Shown in pieces: positions 49,588 through 59,121 of a stretch of DNA of 64,000 nucleotides. The stretch comes from Bradyrhizobium sp. ORS 285 (GTDB lineage Bacteria > Pseudomonadota > Alphaproteobacteria > Rhizobiales > Xanthobacteraceae). The notes under the pieces were generated by a model. That model saw only the letters and a list, made by a program, of their open reading frames with translations. It was not told the origin of the DNA and did no database searches. Every line of letters begins with the position of its first letter. Position 1 is the first letter of the stretch. The position numbers and the translations under genes are program-made. Where the stretch lies: the NCBI RefSeq assembly GCF_900176205.1, contig NZ_LT859959.1, positions 4,113,001 through 4,177,000 of the forward strand. The letters are read 5' to 3'.

Positions 49588-50340
49588 TCACTCCGCCGAC
49601 CGCGCGAGGCGGCCCCGGGCGCGCGTCATCGCGTTGATGAAGCCCTCGCGCGCATCGGAGTGGACCTGCCCACGCGGCTCCAGGACGTGGCGCAGCAGGA
49701 ACAGGCCGGTCAGGCGGAAACCGTCGAGGAGATCCTGATCGGACCAGCCATGGTCCTCGTCGCTCTCGCGCAGGAATTGCGGCAACGGCAGCAACCGGTC
49801 GGCCCAAGGGGCCCCGGCGCTGCGCGACACCGCGCCGCCGGATTTCGGCGAGACATAGATCAGATCGGTGGTCTCGCCTGTCGCGGCACAGGATTCGAGA
49901 TCGAGGCCGAAGCCGAGTTCGGTGAGGATTGCGAGCTCGAAGCGCACGATATGGGCGGCGGCGCCGCCGGCATCGGCGAAATCATCGAGCGCATGTTCGA
50001 GCCTGAAATACATGTCCTCGTGCGGATCCCGCTCCGGCAACAGCCGCGCCAGCGACGCCAGATGCGTGACCCCATAGGCGCCGTGGGAAGCCGACATCAA
50101 ATCGGCCGCCCGCAAGGTCAAGCCATCGATCGTGTACATGCCGAGGTGCTCGTCGAGCCGCGCTCGCCAGATCGCGCGTACCGTGTTGCCCGGCTGCAGC
50201 ACCGGCCGCATCCGCTTGCCGCTGGCCCCGCGGACGAGGCCGAGATGCCGGCCATGCTCACGCGTCAGCAACTCGACGACGGCGGAGGATTCGCCGTGAC
50301 GCCGGATGCCGAGCACGATGCCGTCATCGGTCCATTCCAT
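49588..50340 (-). CDS. recO: DNA repair protein RecO
   Basis: 250 residues from ATG at 50340 ([20 protein letters not shown]). The N-terminal OB-fold has [24 protein letters not shown], and a helical domain follows. RecO loads RecA at gaps with RecR. The upstream in-frame extension runs through a palindromic repeat and is rejected. It closes the rnc-era-recO string; parC, which I recall as the next gene in relatives, is absent here. Confidence 0.94.
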   Translation of the reverse strand: MEWTDDGIVLGIRRHGESSAVVELLTREHGRHLGLVRGASGKRMRPVLQPGNTVRAIWRARLDEHLGMYTIDGLTLRAADLMSASHGAYGVTHLASLARLLPERDPHEDMYFRLEHALDDFADAGGAAAHIVRFELAILTELGFGLDLESCAATGETTDLIYVSPKSGGAVSRSAGAPWADRLLPLPQFLRESDEDHGWSDQDLLDGFRLTGLFLLRHVLEPRGQVHSDAREGFINAMTRARGRLARSAE

Positions 50341-50395
50341 CGGGAGACGGTCTCCGGGGAGCACGACCCGACGGTCGCGCCCCAACAACGAAATC

Positions 50396-50478
50396 GTAGG
50401 GTGGGCAAAGCGCAGCGTGCCCACCATCCGCAGCAACGCGACTGTCGCGGCGGGCACGCTACGCTTTGCCCACCCTAC
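50396..50478. repeat. Palindromic repeat between recO and the membrane-protein gene
   Basis: GTAGGGTGGGCAAAGCG (50396-50412) recurs inverted as CGCTTTGCCCACCCTAC (50462-50478), with matching inner CGTGCCCACC/GGCGGGCACG. A second copy of the family is at 59818-59954. Common in Bradyrhizobium as I recall. Confidence 0.85.
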
Positions 50479-50487
50479 ACGCCAACA

Positions 50488-50874
50488 TCACGCGTCGAAC
50501 CAGCCGCGCGCATCGCCGGTGAACGAGTAGTACAGGCCGATCGTGGTCAGCGCGCAGGAGATGACCTCGATGCCGGCGTCGAGTGTCATGCCCTTCTGGC
50601 TGATGACCTCGATCAGCCCGATGTCGGACAGGACCAGCGCACCGAGCAGCACCCAGCGCGGCCAGTTCTTGCGCCGCTGCGCCGCCAGATAGACGAAATA
50701 GAACAGCAGCAGGATCATGACCCCGCTGAAGATCGTCTGCTGCGTGATCATGGATTCGGTCATGTCGAAGGTCGGCGTGCGGTCCGACACGGCAACCGAC
50801 AGCGCATCCAGCATCAAGGAGATGTAGAGCAGCACTTCGAACCACAACACGTTGCGCGGCACGCTCATCGTCAT
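50488..50874 (-). CDS. Small integral membrane protein, unknown function
   Basis: 128 residues with four likely membrane segments (about 10-27, 46-64, 74-91 and 101-116). The start ATG at 50874 overlaps the era stop (ATGA), so it is translated with era. A second ATG at 50868 is possible. I do not recognise the family; I recall similar proteins beside era/recO in Bradyrhizobium. No catalytic motif is visible. Confidence 0.72.
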   Translation of the reverse strand: MTMSVPRNVLWFEVLLYISLMLDALSVAVSDRTPTFDMTESMITQQTIFSGVMILLLFYFVYLAAQRRKNWPRWVLLGALVLSDIGLIEVISQKGMTLDAGIEVISCALTTIGLYYSFTGDARGWFDA

Positions 50875-51797
50875 TCCCTGGGGAACTCGAGCCCCATCTC
50901 CCGATAGCGGTCGGGATCGTCGCCCCAGTTCTCACGCACCTTCACGAACAGGAACAGGTGCACCGGCACGCCGGTGATCTCGGCGATCTCCTTGCGCGAC
51001 TGGGCGCCGATCGACTTGATGGTCGCGCCGCCCTTGCCGAGCACGATCTTGCGCTGGCTGTCACGCTCCACGAAGATCGTCTGCTCGATGCGGATCGAGC
51101 CGTCCTTGCGCTCGGTCCAGCTGTCGGTCTCGACCGTGGACTGGTACGGCAGCTCCTGATGCAGATGCGAATAGATCTTCTCGCGGGTGATCTCGGCCGC
51201 GAGGTGGCGCATCGGCGCGTCGGACATCTGGTCTTCGGGGTAGTGGAACGGTCCCGGCGGGACCATCTCCGCCAGTGCGCGCCGGAGATCGTCGACGCCG
51301 TCGCCCGAGATCGCCGAGATCATGAAGGTGCGCGCGAAGGACAGCTTCTCATTGGCGGCCGCGACCAGCGCCAGCAGCTTTTCGCGCGGCACCAGGTCGA
51401 CCTTGTTGACGACCAGGATCTTCTCGTGCGCAACCGAAGCCGCCTTGTCGATGATCGCCTGCGCCTCGTCGTCGATGCCCTTCTTGGCGTCGAGCAGCAC
51501 GCAGACGAGATCGGCGTCATGCGCGCCGCTCCAGGCGGTCGTGACCATCGCGCGGTCGAGCCTTCGCTTCGGCGAGAAGATGCCGGGCGTGTCGACAAGG
51601 ATGATCTGCGATTGGCCTTCGATCACGATGCCGCGGATCAGGGCGCGCGTCGTCTGCACCTTGCGTGAGACGATGGTGACCTTGGAGCCGACCAGCGCAT
51701 TGACGAGGGTCGACTTGCCGACATTGGGGGCGCCGATCAGCGCGACGAAACCGCATCGGGTCGCGGTCGCCGGCCCGGCCTGTTGTTCAGCCGTCAT
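50871..51797 (-). CDS. era: GTPase Era
   Basis: 308-residue GTPase for 16S rRNA maturation and 30S assembly. G1 is ALIGAPNVGKST, G3 LVDTPG, G4 NKVD; the C-terminal KH domain has KIVLGKGGATIKSIGAQSR. The start overlaps the rnc stop by 11 bp, and the stop overlaps the membrane-protein start. lepB-rnc-era-recO is the standard group in proteobacteria. Confidence 0.97.
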   Translation of the reverse strand: MTAEQQAGPATATRCGFVALIGAPNVGKSTLVNALVGSKVTIVSRKVQTTRALIRGIVIEGQSQIILVDTPGIFSPKRRLDRAMVTTAWSGAHDADLVCVLLDAKKGIDDEAQAIIDKAASVAHEKILVVNKVDLVPREKLLALVAAANEKLSFARTFMISAISGDGVDDLRRALAEMVPPGPFHYPEDQMSDAPMRHLAAEITREKIYSHLHQELPYQSTVETDSWTERKDGSIRIEQTIFVERDSQRKIVLGKGGATIKSIGAQSRKEIAEITGVPVHLFLFVKVRENWGDDPDRYREMGLEFPRE

Positions 51798-52890
51798 TGC
51801 TGCCGCCGCTGACGCCTTCGCGCTCGATCATGACGGATGCTGCCACCTTCTCTGCCGCGCGCTTCGAGCCGCCAACGCCTTCGGCCGGCTCCAGGCCGGG
51901 GAGATCGACAGCGACGCGGAATTGCGGATCGTGATGCGGACCGGTGCGCTCGACCTCGCGATAGACCGGCGTCGGCAGGCCCTTGCCCTGCGCCCATTCC
52001 TGCAACACGGTTTTGGGATCGCGTAGCGGACGCCGCGGCTTGTGCATGCGCTCGGTCCAGTTGCGCTCGACGAAGCCGGAGGCGGCGGTGTAGCCGCCAT
52101 CGAGGAAGATCGCGCCGATCACCGCCTCGCAGACGTCACCCAGTACCGATTTGCGCAGCCGCGCGCCGGCACCGGCACCGACCGCGCCGAGCTTGATGTC
52201 GTCGAGCAGGCCGAGCGACTTGGCCACGTCGGCGCAGCTCTCCTTGCGCACGAGGTCGGCCAGGCGCTTCGACAATTCGCCCTCGTCGGCGCTCGGAAAC
52301 GAGCGATACAGCATGTCGGAGACGATCAGGCCGAGCACGTGGTCGCCGAGGAACTCGAGCCGCTGATAGCTGTCGCCGCGCTTCTTGGAGGATTTCAGCG
52401 CCGAGACATGGGTGAAGGCGGTGCTGAGCAGCGACGGATCGGCAAAGCGATGGCCGATGCGGGCCTCGATGGCGGCGTTGGCCGCCTTCTCAGCGACCTT
52501 GGCGCTCTTCGTAGCGCCGCTCCCGGCGCTCTTGGTGCGACGGCTGCCCTTGGCCTTGCCTGGCTTCTCATGGGAGTCGGTACCGGCGTCGGGCGCGGCG
52601 ATCTCCGGTCCCTGCTCCGCAACCGTCCCGCTCGCGTCGGCACTGCTCGGCCTGGTGTCCGGCTTCGCCTCGATCTTGGCGTCAGGTTTGGCTTCGCTCT
52701 TAGTCTCGGCCTTCGCCTCGCTCTTAGTCTCGGTCTTTGTCTCGGTCTTGGTCTCGTTCTTGGGCTCGGCCTTCACCTCAGGCTTCGGGCGCGGCGCCGC
52801 CTTCGGCGCGGCCTCGAGGGCGGTCGCGCCGGCTTGCGGGCTCGCCGCGGCGGCCTGCGTGGTCCTGATATCGTGTGAGTCGTCGATCAT
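51787..52890 (-). CDS. rnc: Ribonuclease III with long low-complexity N-terminal extension
   Basis: 367 residues from ATG at 52890, which overlaps the lepB stop (ATGA). The double-strand-specific RNase domain begins near residue 136, with the signature RLEFLGDHVL (about 177-186), and the C-terminal dsRNA-binding domain follows (KTVLQEWAQGKGLPTPVY). Usual RNase III is about 220-230 residues; here some 135 extra residues are Ala/Lys/Glu/Thr-rich with a KTETK-like repeat. No earlier or later start better fits the coupling. Confidence 0.93.
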   Translation of the reverse strand: MIDDSHDIRTTQAAAASPQAGATALEAAPKAAPRPKPEVKAEPKNETKTETKTETKSEAKAETKSEAKPDAKIEAKPDTRPSSADASGTVAEQGPEIAAPDAGTDSHEKPGKAKGSRRTKSAGSGATKSAKVAEKAANAAIEARIGHRFADPSLLSTAFTHVSALKSSKKRGDSYQRLEFLGDHVLGLIVSDMLYRSFPSADEGELSKRLADLVRKESCADVAKSLGLLDDIKLGAVGAGAGARLRKSVLGDVCEAVIGAIFLDGGYTAASGFVERNWTERMHKPRRPLRDPKTVLQEWAQGKGLPTPVYREVERTGPHHDPQFRVAVDLPGLEPAEGVGGSKRAAEKVAASVMIEREGVSGGSNDG

Positions 52891-53648
52891 CGCACGATTT
52901 TGAACAGACGTTCCCAACGGATGGACATCGGCCAGCGCCAGAACGCCCAGGCATGCTCGCCTTCCCGAATCGAGAAGAAGATCATCTGGGCGCGGCCGAT
53001 GATGTTTTCGAACGGGACGTAGCCGACCGCCGTCGGCACCCGGCTGTCAGTGGAGTTGTCCCGGTTGTCGCCCATCATGAAGAAATTGCCGGGCGGCACA
53101 GTGTATACGTCAGTATTATCGTAAGGTCCGTGGTCGAAGCAATCCAAGCTCTCGTAGCTGACGCCGTTCGGCAGCGTCTCCTTCCAGCGCTTCACGCGGG
53201 CAATGGAGTCGGCCGTGCCGCAGGGATCCTCGCCGACGAAATCGGACAGCCGTTCGCGCTGGACCGGCGTGTCGTTGATGTACAGCAGGCCATCCCGCAT
53301 CTGGATGCGGTCGCCGGGCAGGCCGATCACGCGCTTGATGTAGTCGATCTCGGTGTCCTTCGGCAGCCGGAACACCACGATGTCACCGCGCCGCGGCTCC
53401 GAGCCGAAGATGCGCCCCGAGAAGATGTTGGGCGACTGCGGGATCGAGAAATGGCTGTAGCCATAGGAATATTTCGAGACGAACAGATAGTCGCCGACCA
53501 GCAGCGTCGCCTTCATGGAGCCCGAGGGGATGTTGAAGGGCTGGAACAGAAAGGTGCGGATCACCAGCGCGATCAGGAGGGCATGAACGACGACACGAAC
53601 GGTTTCACCGAGGCCGCTCTCAGTCTTGGTTCCGGAGGTCACGCTCAT
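52887..53648 (-). CDS. lepB: Signal peptidase I
   Basis: 253 residues from ATG at 53648. One membrane segment (about 16-36), then catalytic Ser44 in IPSGSMKATL and Lys105 in DYIKRVIGLPGD. Box E, GDNRDNSTDSR, is present. It cleaves signal peptides of exported proteins. The stop overlaps the rnc start. A longer frame upstream is not supported. Confidence 0.96.
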   Translation of the reverse strand: MSVTSGTKTESGLGETVRVVVHALLIALVIRTFLFQPFNIPSGSMKATLLVGDYLFVSKYSYGYSHFSIPQSPNIFSGRIFGSEPRRGDIVVFRLPKDTEIDYIKRVIGLPGDRIQMRDGLLYINDTPVQRERLSDFVGEDPCGTADSIARVKRWKETLPNGVSYESLDCFDHGPYDNTDVYTVPPGNFFMMGDNRDNSTDSRVPTAVGYVPFENIIGRAQMIFFSIREGEHAWAFWRWPMSIRWERLFKIVR

Positions 53649-53960
53649 CGCTCTTTCACTGTCCCTTGGCCAATGTCTCTTGGCGAAGTCTCTGGCGAAT
53701 GGTCCGAGGATTCGCCAGCCGTTGCATAACACCCCTCCGTCCGCGAACAACGTACTGTTCCGCGGTTTAAAGGAGTCTGTCCTGATTCTGGTGGTTAAGG
53801 CCAACTCCGGTTTGACCCAGAATCCGCCCGGTGAAGCCGGCTCATTCGCTGCGGGTTTTAGACGACTGCGCGGAGCGGCGCAATCAAGGGCCGCATCAAA
53901 ACTGCATAACCCTCTGGAATCGATTGTTTTTTTGTTTTATCGCCCAATGGTGAACGGGGG
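53649..53960. other. Gap between acpS and lepB, no gene seen
   Basis: 312 bp on the minus strand between acpS and lepB. It has a poly-A/T stretch near 53928-53942 and no credible gene. lepB probably has a promoter here. Confidence 0.45.
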
Positions 53961-54380
53961 TCAGGCCGGCTCGCTTCGCTCCGCCGAGATGATGACGAAG
54001 GCCTGCGCCAGCGGCCAGTCGTCCGTGATCGACAGGTCGATCCGGGCCTCGTGCCCCGCAGGCGTCAGCGCCTTCAGCCGCTCGGCGGCACCTCCCGTGA
54101 GTTGCATCGTCGGCCGGCCACCCGGCAGGTTGACCACCCCCATGTCCCGCCACCACACGCCCTGCCGGATGCCCGTCCCGAGCGCCTTGGAGCACGCCTC
54201 CTTGGCGGCGAAGCGCTTGGCATAGGTGGCGATGACCATCTTCTCGTTCTTGGCCCGCCGCTCGGCCTTGGCGCGCTCGGCCGGGGTGAAGATCCGGTTC
54301 AGGAAGCGCTCGCCATGGCGCTCGATCACCTCGCCGACGCGGCGGATGTCGATCAGGTCGGAGCCGATGCCGATGATCAT
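53961..54380 (-). CDS. acpS: Holo-acyl-carrier-protein synthase
   Basis: 139 residues. AcpS transfers 4'-phosphopantetheine from CoA to apo-ACP. The Mg-binding Asp8 is in [11 protein letters not shown] and the second acidic residue in [28 protein letters not shown] is conserved. It follows pdxJ by 12 bp, the usual pdxJ-acpS arrangement. Confidence 0.95.
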   Translation of the reverse strand: MIIGIGSDLIDIRRVGEVIERHGERFLNRIFTPAERAKAERRAKNEKMVIATYAKRFAAKEACSKALGTGIRQGVWWRDMGVVNLPGGRPTMQLTGGAAERLKALTPAGHEARIDLSITDDWPLAQAFVIISAERSEPA

Positions 54381-54392
54381 GCTGGCGTGTTC

Positions 54393-55154
54393 CTACACGC
54401 CGGCCCGGGCGCGGCCCCGATCCATCGCCGCACGCATGCTCCGCACCGTCTCGGCAAGGCCCACGAACAGCGCCTCGCCCATCATGAAGTAGCCGATGTT
54501 GAGCTCGCGGATTTCCGGCAAGGTCGCTATCTGCTCGGCGGTCGCATAATCGAGACCGTGGCCGGCATGGACCTCGAGCCCGGCCGCATAGGCCTGCCGG
54601 GCGCCGGCCACGATGCGCTGCCATTCGGCCTCCGCCTTGTCGTGATGGCCGTCGGTGATGGCGTCGCACCAGCCGCCGGTGTGGATCTCGATCACCGGCG
54701 CGCGCAGCCGTGCCGCCATCTCGATCTGCGCCGGATCGGCGGCAATGAACAGCGAGACGCGGATGCCGGCCTCGCTGAGCCTCGCGATCGCAGGCGCCAG
54801 CGCGTTGTGCTGGCCAACGACGTCGAGACCGCCCTCGGTGGTCAGCTCCTCGCGCCGCTCCGGCACCAGGCAGCAGGCATGCGGCCGGGTCGCGAGCGCG
54901 ATCCGCACCATCTCCTCGGTGGCCGCCATCTCGAAGTTCAGGGGCTTGGAGATCTCGGCCTTGAGCCTGGCCATGTCGTCGTCGCGGATGTGCCGCCGGT
55001 CCTCGCGCAGATGCGCGGTGATGCCGTCGGCGCCGGCCTCGATCGCCAACAGGGCCGCCCGCACCGGATCCGGCAAGCGGCCGCCCCGCGCATTCCGCAA
55101 CGTGGCGATGTGATCGACATTGACGCCGAGGCGCAGCTTCGGGGGATGGGACAT
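54393..55154 (-). CDS. pdxJ: Pyridoxine 5'-phosphate synthase
   Basis: 253 residues of TIM-barrel PdxJ, which joins deoxyxylulose phosphate with aminoacetone phosphate to make PNP, the vitamin B6 core. [18 protein letters not shown] at the start, [13 protein letters not shown] and the GHGLDYATA segment are signature motifs. It lies between rel and acpS on the same strand. Confidence 0.96.
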   Translation of the reverse strand: MSHPPKLRLGVNVDHIATLRNARGGRLPDPVRAALLAIEAGADGITAHLREDRRHIRDDDMARLKAEISKPLNFEMAATEEMVRIALATRPHACCLVPERREELTTEGGLDVVGQHNALAPAIARLSEAGIRVSLFIAADPAQIEMAARLRAPVIEIHTGGWCDAITDGHHDKAEAEWQRIVAGARQAYAAGLEVHAGHGLDYATAEQIATLPEIRELNIGYFMMGEALFVGLAETVRSMRAAMDRGRARAGV

Positions 55155-55236
55155 CGGCGGGGCTCGCAGAGTTCTCGAAACGCAGATTGCTGGTTTAACG
55201 CATCGCCAATGGAAACGCTGCCGTCAAACCCGCAGA

Positions 55237-57543
55237 TTAGCCATTCACCCGGTCGACCCGCGCCACGATGGTCTTGGCGCGCAGCTGGTTGATGATCGCC
55301 GAGAGATGCTTGAGATCGTAGACCTCGAGGTCGATCGTGAGCTCGGTGAAGTCAGGCGAGCGCCGGCTCATGCTGATATTGTCGATGTTGCCGTCATGCT
55401 CGGCGATGACGGTCGCGACCTGCGCGAGACTGCCGGGCTCGTTGACGTTCTCGACGCGGATGCGCGCGGGGAAGCGTTGCGGCGAGGTCTCGTCGACGTC
55501 CCAGCGCACGTCGAGCCAGCGCTCGGGCTCCTCCTCGAAATCCTTCAGCGCCGGCGACTGGATCGGATAGATCGTGATCCCCTCGCCCGGCGTGACGATG
55601 CCGACGATGCGGTCGCCCGGCACCGCGCCGCCATTGGGCGCGAACTTCACCGGCAGGCCGGAATTGAGCCCGCTGATCGGAATCGCGAACGGGCCGCGGT
55701 GCGGCTCGGCCGCCGGCGACGTTGCCGCCTTTGCCGCGCCTGCCGGCGCAGCCGTCTTCTTGGCGCCGTAGCGCACGACGCGCTCTTCCTTGTAGTCCGG
55801 ATACATCGCGCGCGCGACGTCGGACGCCTTGATCTCGCCGCGGCCGACCGCGGCCATCACGTCCTCGACCGAGGCGCGCGCCAGGCGCGGCAGCGCGCCC
55901 TTGAGCTTGTCGTCGGCATATTCGAGCTTGGTTCGCTCGAACAGGCGTTCGACGATGCGCCGGCCGAGCCCGGCATATTGATCGCGCACGGCGGTGCGCG
56001 TGGCGCGCCGAATCGCCGCCCGCGCCTTGCCGGTGATCGCGAGCGTCTCCCAGGCCGAGGGCGGCGCCGATTGCGCATCCGAGGTCAGCACCTCGACCTC
56101 GTCGCCGTTCTGCAGCTCCGAGGACAGCGCTGCGAACTTGCCGTTGATCTTGCAGCCGACCGCGCTGTTGCCGACGTCGGTGTGGACGGCGTAGGCGAAG
56201 TCGATCACATTTGCGTGGCGCGGCAGCGCGATCAGCTTTCCCTTCGGCGTGAAGCAGAACACCTGATCGTGAAACAGCTCGAGCTTGGTATGCTCGAGGA
56301 ATTCCTCCGGATTGGCGCTCTCCGAGAGAATGCCAATGGTGTGACGCAGCCATGCGAATGCGTTGGATTCGCGCTTGAGCAGCTCGGTCGGCGAGCCGAT
56401 GTCGTCCTTGTAGAAAGCGTGGGCGGCGATGCCGAGCTCGGCGATCTGGTCCATGTCCTCGGTGCGGATCTGCAGTTCGACGCGCTGCTTGCCAGGACCG
56501 ATCACAGTTGTGTGTATCGAGCGATAGTCGTTCTGCTTCGGCGTCGAGATGTAGTCCTTGAAGCGGCCCGGCACGACCGGCCAGGTCGTATGCACGATGC
56601 CGAGCGCGCGATAGCAGGATTCGAGATCCGGCATGATCACGCGGAAGCCGAAGATGTCGGACAATTGCTCGAAGCCGATGGATTTGCGCTCCATCTTGGT
56701 CCAGATCGAGAAGGGCCGCTTGCGGCGGCCGAACACGCGCGCGGTCAGGCCATGGTCGCGAAACTTGCGCGCCAGCTGGCTCTCGATCTCGCCGATCAGG
56801 TTGCGATTGCGATCCGCCAGCGCATCGAGCCGCTGCATGACCACGCTGTAGGCCTGCGGGTCGAGCGTGCGGAACGAGAGATCCTCGAGCTCCTCGCGCA
56901 TCTCCTGCATGCCCATGCGCCCGGCAAGGGGCGCATAGATGTCGAGCGTCTCCTCGGCGATACGGCGGCGCGAGGCCTCCGGCACGAATTCGAGCGTGCG
57001 CATGTTGTGCAACCGATCCGCGAGCTTGACCAGCAACACACGGACGTCATCGGCAATCGCCAGCAACAGCTTGCGCAGGTTCTCGGCCTGCTTGGCCTCG
57101 CGCGAGACCAGCTCGAGGCGCTTCAGCTTGGTGAGGCCCTCGACCAGCGCACCGATCTCCGGCCCGAAGAAGCGGTCGATCTCGGCACGGGTCGCCTCGG
57201 TGTCCTCGATCGTGTCGTGCAGCAGCGCCGCGACGATGGTCGCGTCGTCCAGCTTCAGGTCGGTCAAAATGGCCGCGACCTCGAGCGGATGGGTGAAATA
57301 TGGATCGCCGGAGGCACGGGTCTGCGAGCCGTGCGCCTTCATCGCGTACACATACGCCCGGTTGAGGAGATCCTCGTTAGTATCCGGATTGTAGGAGCGG
57401 ACCCGCTCGACGAGGTCATACTGGCGCATCATGCGCGAGCGCGGCTTCTGCGAGCGCGGCCGTTCAGCCGGCGGCGGAGGCGCCACCGCGGCCTGATCGG
57501 CCGCTGCCTGCATCTGCTGTGGAGTGTGGCCCGGAACCACCAT
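55237..57543 (-). CDS. rsh: Bifunctional (p)ppGpp synthetase/hydrolase (Rel/SpoT homologue)
   Basis: 768 residues. The hydrolase HD domain is intact (His85, His109-Asp110 in LLHDTIED). The synthetase domain (about 265-380) carries RFKDYISTPKQNDYRSIHTT, the RXKD motif of bifunctional Rel enzymes. TGS is at about 425-488 and ACT at 690-765. It sets ppGpp levels in starvation. A long charged N-terminus precedes MRQYDLVERV near residue 39. It follows rpoZ, the normal order. Confidence 0.96.
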   Translation of the reverse strand: MVVPGHTPQQMQAAADQAAVAPPPPAERPRSQKPRSRMMRQYDLVERVRSYNPDTNEDLLNRAYVYAMKAHGSQTRASGDPYFTHPLEVAAILTDLKLDDATIVAALLHDTIEDTEATRAEIDRFFGPEIGALVEGLTKLKRLELVSREAKQAENLRKLLLAIADDVRVLLVKLADRLHNMRTLEFVPEASRRRIAEETLDIYAPLAGRMGMQEMREELEDLSFRTLDPQAYSVVMQRLDALADRNRNLIGEIESQLARKFRDHGLTARVFGRRKRPFSIWTKMERKSIGFEQLSDIFGFRVIMPDLESCYRALGIVHTTWPVVPGRFKDYISTPKQNDYRSIHTTVIGPGKQRVELQIRTEDMDQIAELGIAAHAFYKDDIGSPTELLKRESNAFAWLRHTIGILSESANPEEFLEHTKLELFHDQVFCFTPKGKLIALPRHANVIDFAYAVHTDVGNSAVGCKINGKFAALSSELQNGDEVEVLTSDAQSAPPSAWETLAITGKARAAIRRATRTAVRDQYAGLGRRIVERLFERTKLEYADDKLKGALPRLARASVEDVMAAVGRGEIKASDVARAMYPDYKEERVVRYGAKKTAAPAGAAKAATSPAAEPHRGPFAIPISGLNSGLPVKFAPNGGAVPGDRIVGIVTPGEGITIYPIQSPALKDFEEEPERWLDVRWDVDETSPQRFPARIRVENVNEPGSLAQVATVIAEHDGNIDNISMSRRSPDFTELTIDLEVYDLKHLSAIINQLRAKTIVARVDRVNG

Positions 57544-57638
57544 GGAAAATGACTAAACCTTTATCTTTGGGACCGAATCCGCCGGCGGCAGGCGATTGCC
57601 GCAACGCTATGGTAATCACGAAACGCCGCTCAAATGCA

Positions 57639-57663
57639 AAGGCCCGGACGAGGTCCGGGCCTT
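57639..57663 (-). terminator. Intrinsic terminator after rpoZ
   Basis: AAGGCCCGGAC (57639-57649) pairs perfectly with GTCCGGGCCTT (57653-57663), with a 3-base loop, about 50 bp after the rpoZ stop. The minus-strand T-rich tail is TTTGCATTT. Confidence 0.75.
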
Positions 57664-57711
57664 CACATTCTCACAAGTTAATCCGGGCTGCGGCGGACGG
57701 TGATACGATGA

Positions 57712-58104
57712 TCACTCGTCCTCTTCCGGCTGCTCCTCCGGAGGAGCGAGGCCCTCGAGGCCCTTCAGCAGTTCTTCCTCGGTCATGCGCTCGACCGCGA
57801 CCTCGGTGTCGTCGGCATCGACGCTGGCACCGGCCGAGCCGATCAGCGGCACCGTGTCCGGCTCCGGCTCGTCGACCTCGACGAACTTCTGCAGCGAATG
57901 CACCAGTTCTTCCTTCAGATCCTCGGGAGAGATGGTCGAATCCGCAATCTCCCGGAGTGCCACAACGGGATTCTTGTCATTATCTCTGTCAATTGTAAGT
58001 TGTGATCCCGACGAGATCATGCGCGCGCGATGCGCGGCCAGGAGGACCAGGTCGAACCGGTTGTCGACCTTATCGATACAATCTTCCACAGTGACGCGCG
58101 CCAT
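57712..58104 (-). CDS. rpoZ: RNA polymerase omega subunit
   Basis: 130 residues. The omega core is clear: [29 protein letters not shown] at the N-terminus and [11 protein letters not shown]. The C-terminal half is acidic with EEQPEEDE at the end, as in other Rhizobiales. Omega helps fold the beta' subunit and takes part in ppGpp binding. GGAG precedes the ATG. Confidence 0.95.
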   Translation of the reverse strand: MARVTVEDCIDKVDNRFDLVLLAAHRARMISSGSQLTIDRDNDKNPVVALREIADSTISPEDLKEELVHSLQKFVEVDEPEPDTVPLIGSAGASVDADDTEVAVERMTEEELLKGLEGLAPPEEQPEEDE

Positions 58105-58464
58105 TGTCGCTCCGGTCCTTTGTGTGCTTAATATGCTGATTATGCTCGGCTAGTTATAGAGACTGACCGGCTTTCGCAAGGCCAAACTGGTGTCAGGCCT
58201 TGGTACGGGGCAAGGAGTACGGGTCGGCAACCTTGGCTGGCGATGCCCACAGGATCCGCAGAATTCGGGCCTTGGACAAGAAAACGCTTCATTACGTCGT
58301 CACAAGTGCGCCTTTGTTGCCCCGATCACTCCTATTTGCGGTATCGTCACACCAGATCAACCGCGCAAGCCTTGGCTGTATCCTTGGCAGTATCTTGAAA
58401 TGGAATGCGCGACCGGCCTCGAGTCGCGCCAAGAAACAGAAGCTAACTTAACGCGAGACACTGA
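58105..58464. other. Divergent gap between rpoZ and the NYN gene
   Basis: 360 bp without tRNA or protein gene that I can recognise. Apart from the rpoZ promoter candidate, AAGGCC/GGCCTT (58178-58183 with 58196-58201) can form a small hairpin. The NYN promoter should be near 58380-58440. Confidence 0.45.
58153..58180 (-). promoter_or_regulatory. Candidate rpoZ promoter
   Basis: On the minus strand CTTGCG (58175-58180), 16 bases, then TATAAC (58153-58158), about 49 bases before the rpoZ start. Resembles the alphaproteobacterial CTTGAC-N17-CTATAT consensus. Confidence 0.4.
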
Positions 58465-59121
58465 ATGTCATCTTCGACCAACAAAATTGCGCTCTTCATT
58501 GACGGCGCCAACCTATACGCGACAGCCAAGACTCTCGGCTTCGACATCGACTACAAGCGCCTGCTCAAGGAATTTCAGAGCCGCGGCACGCTGCTGCGTG
58601 CATTCTACTACACGGCGATCATCGAGGATCAGGAGTACTCGTCGATTCGCCCGCTGATCGACTGGCTCGACTACAACGGCTACACCGTCGTCACCAAGGC
58701 GACCAAGGAATTCATCGACGCCAGCGGCCGCCGCAAGGTCAAGGGCAACATGGACATCGAGCTCGCCGTCGACGCCATGGAGCTCGCCGAGCACATCGAC
58801 CAGATGGTGCTGTTCTCGGGCGACGGCGACTTCCGCTCGCTGGTCGAAGCGATGCAGCGCCGCGGCGTTCGCGTCACCGTGATCTCGACGATCTCGAGCC
58901 AGCCGCCGATGATCGCCGACGAGCTGCGCCGCCAAGCCGACGTCTTCACCGACCTCGTCGAGCTGCAGTCGAAGCTCGGCCGCGATCCGTCCGAACGCCC
59001 TGCCCCGCGCGAGCCGCGTCACCATTCGCCGCAGTTCCTGCAGCGCTCGACCGCGCCGGCCGCTCGGACTCCCACGCCCTCCACCACGTCCACGTCCCCC
59101 GATGACGACTTCGAGGACTAG
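58465..59121 (+). CDS. NYN domain protein, LabA/DUF88 family
   Basis: 218 residues. The PIN-like NYN fold has ALFIDGANLYATAK (Asp13, Asn16), an internal NMDIELAVDAMELA and VLFSGDGDFRSLVEAM with the metal aspartates. The family is predicted to be a metal-dependent RNase; LabA members affect gene expression. The last 50 residues are Pro/Ser/Thr-rich and disordered, ending DDDFED. It overlaps the uracil-DNA glycosylase start by 20 bp. Confidence 0.88.
   Translation: MSSSTNKIALFIDGANLYATAKTLGFDIDYKRLLKEFQSRGTLLRAFYYTAIIEDQEYSSIRPLIDWLDYNGYTVVTKATKEFIDASGRRKVKGNMDIELAVDAMELAEHIDQMVLFSGDGDFRSLVEAMQRRGVRVTVISTISSQPPMIADELRRQADVFTDLVELQSKLGRDPSERPAPREPRHHSPQFLQRSTAPAARTPTPSTTSTSPDDDFED

Noticed and set aside
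50341..50457. N-terminal extension of RecO
   Set aside because: It runs through a dispersed repeat; known RecO proteins start at MEWTDDGI.
55120..57552. Open frame of 810 codons on plus, antisense to rel
   Set aside because: Shadow of the rel gene; composition is biased and no domain is recognisable.
58105..58464. Possible tRNA or tmRNA in the rpoZ-NYN gap
   Set aside because: No acceptor stem, T-loop GTTCGA or CCA end could be found by eye.
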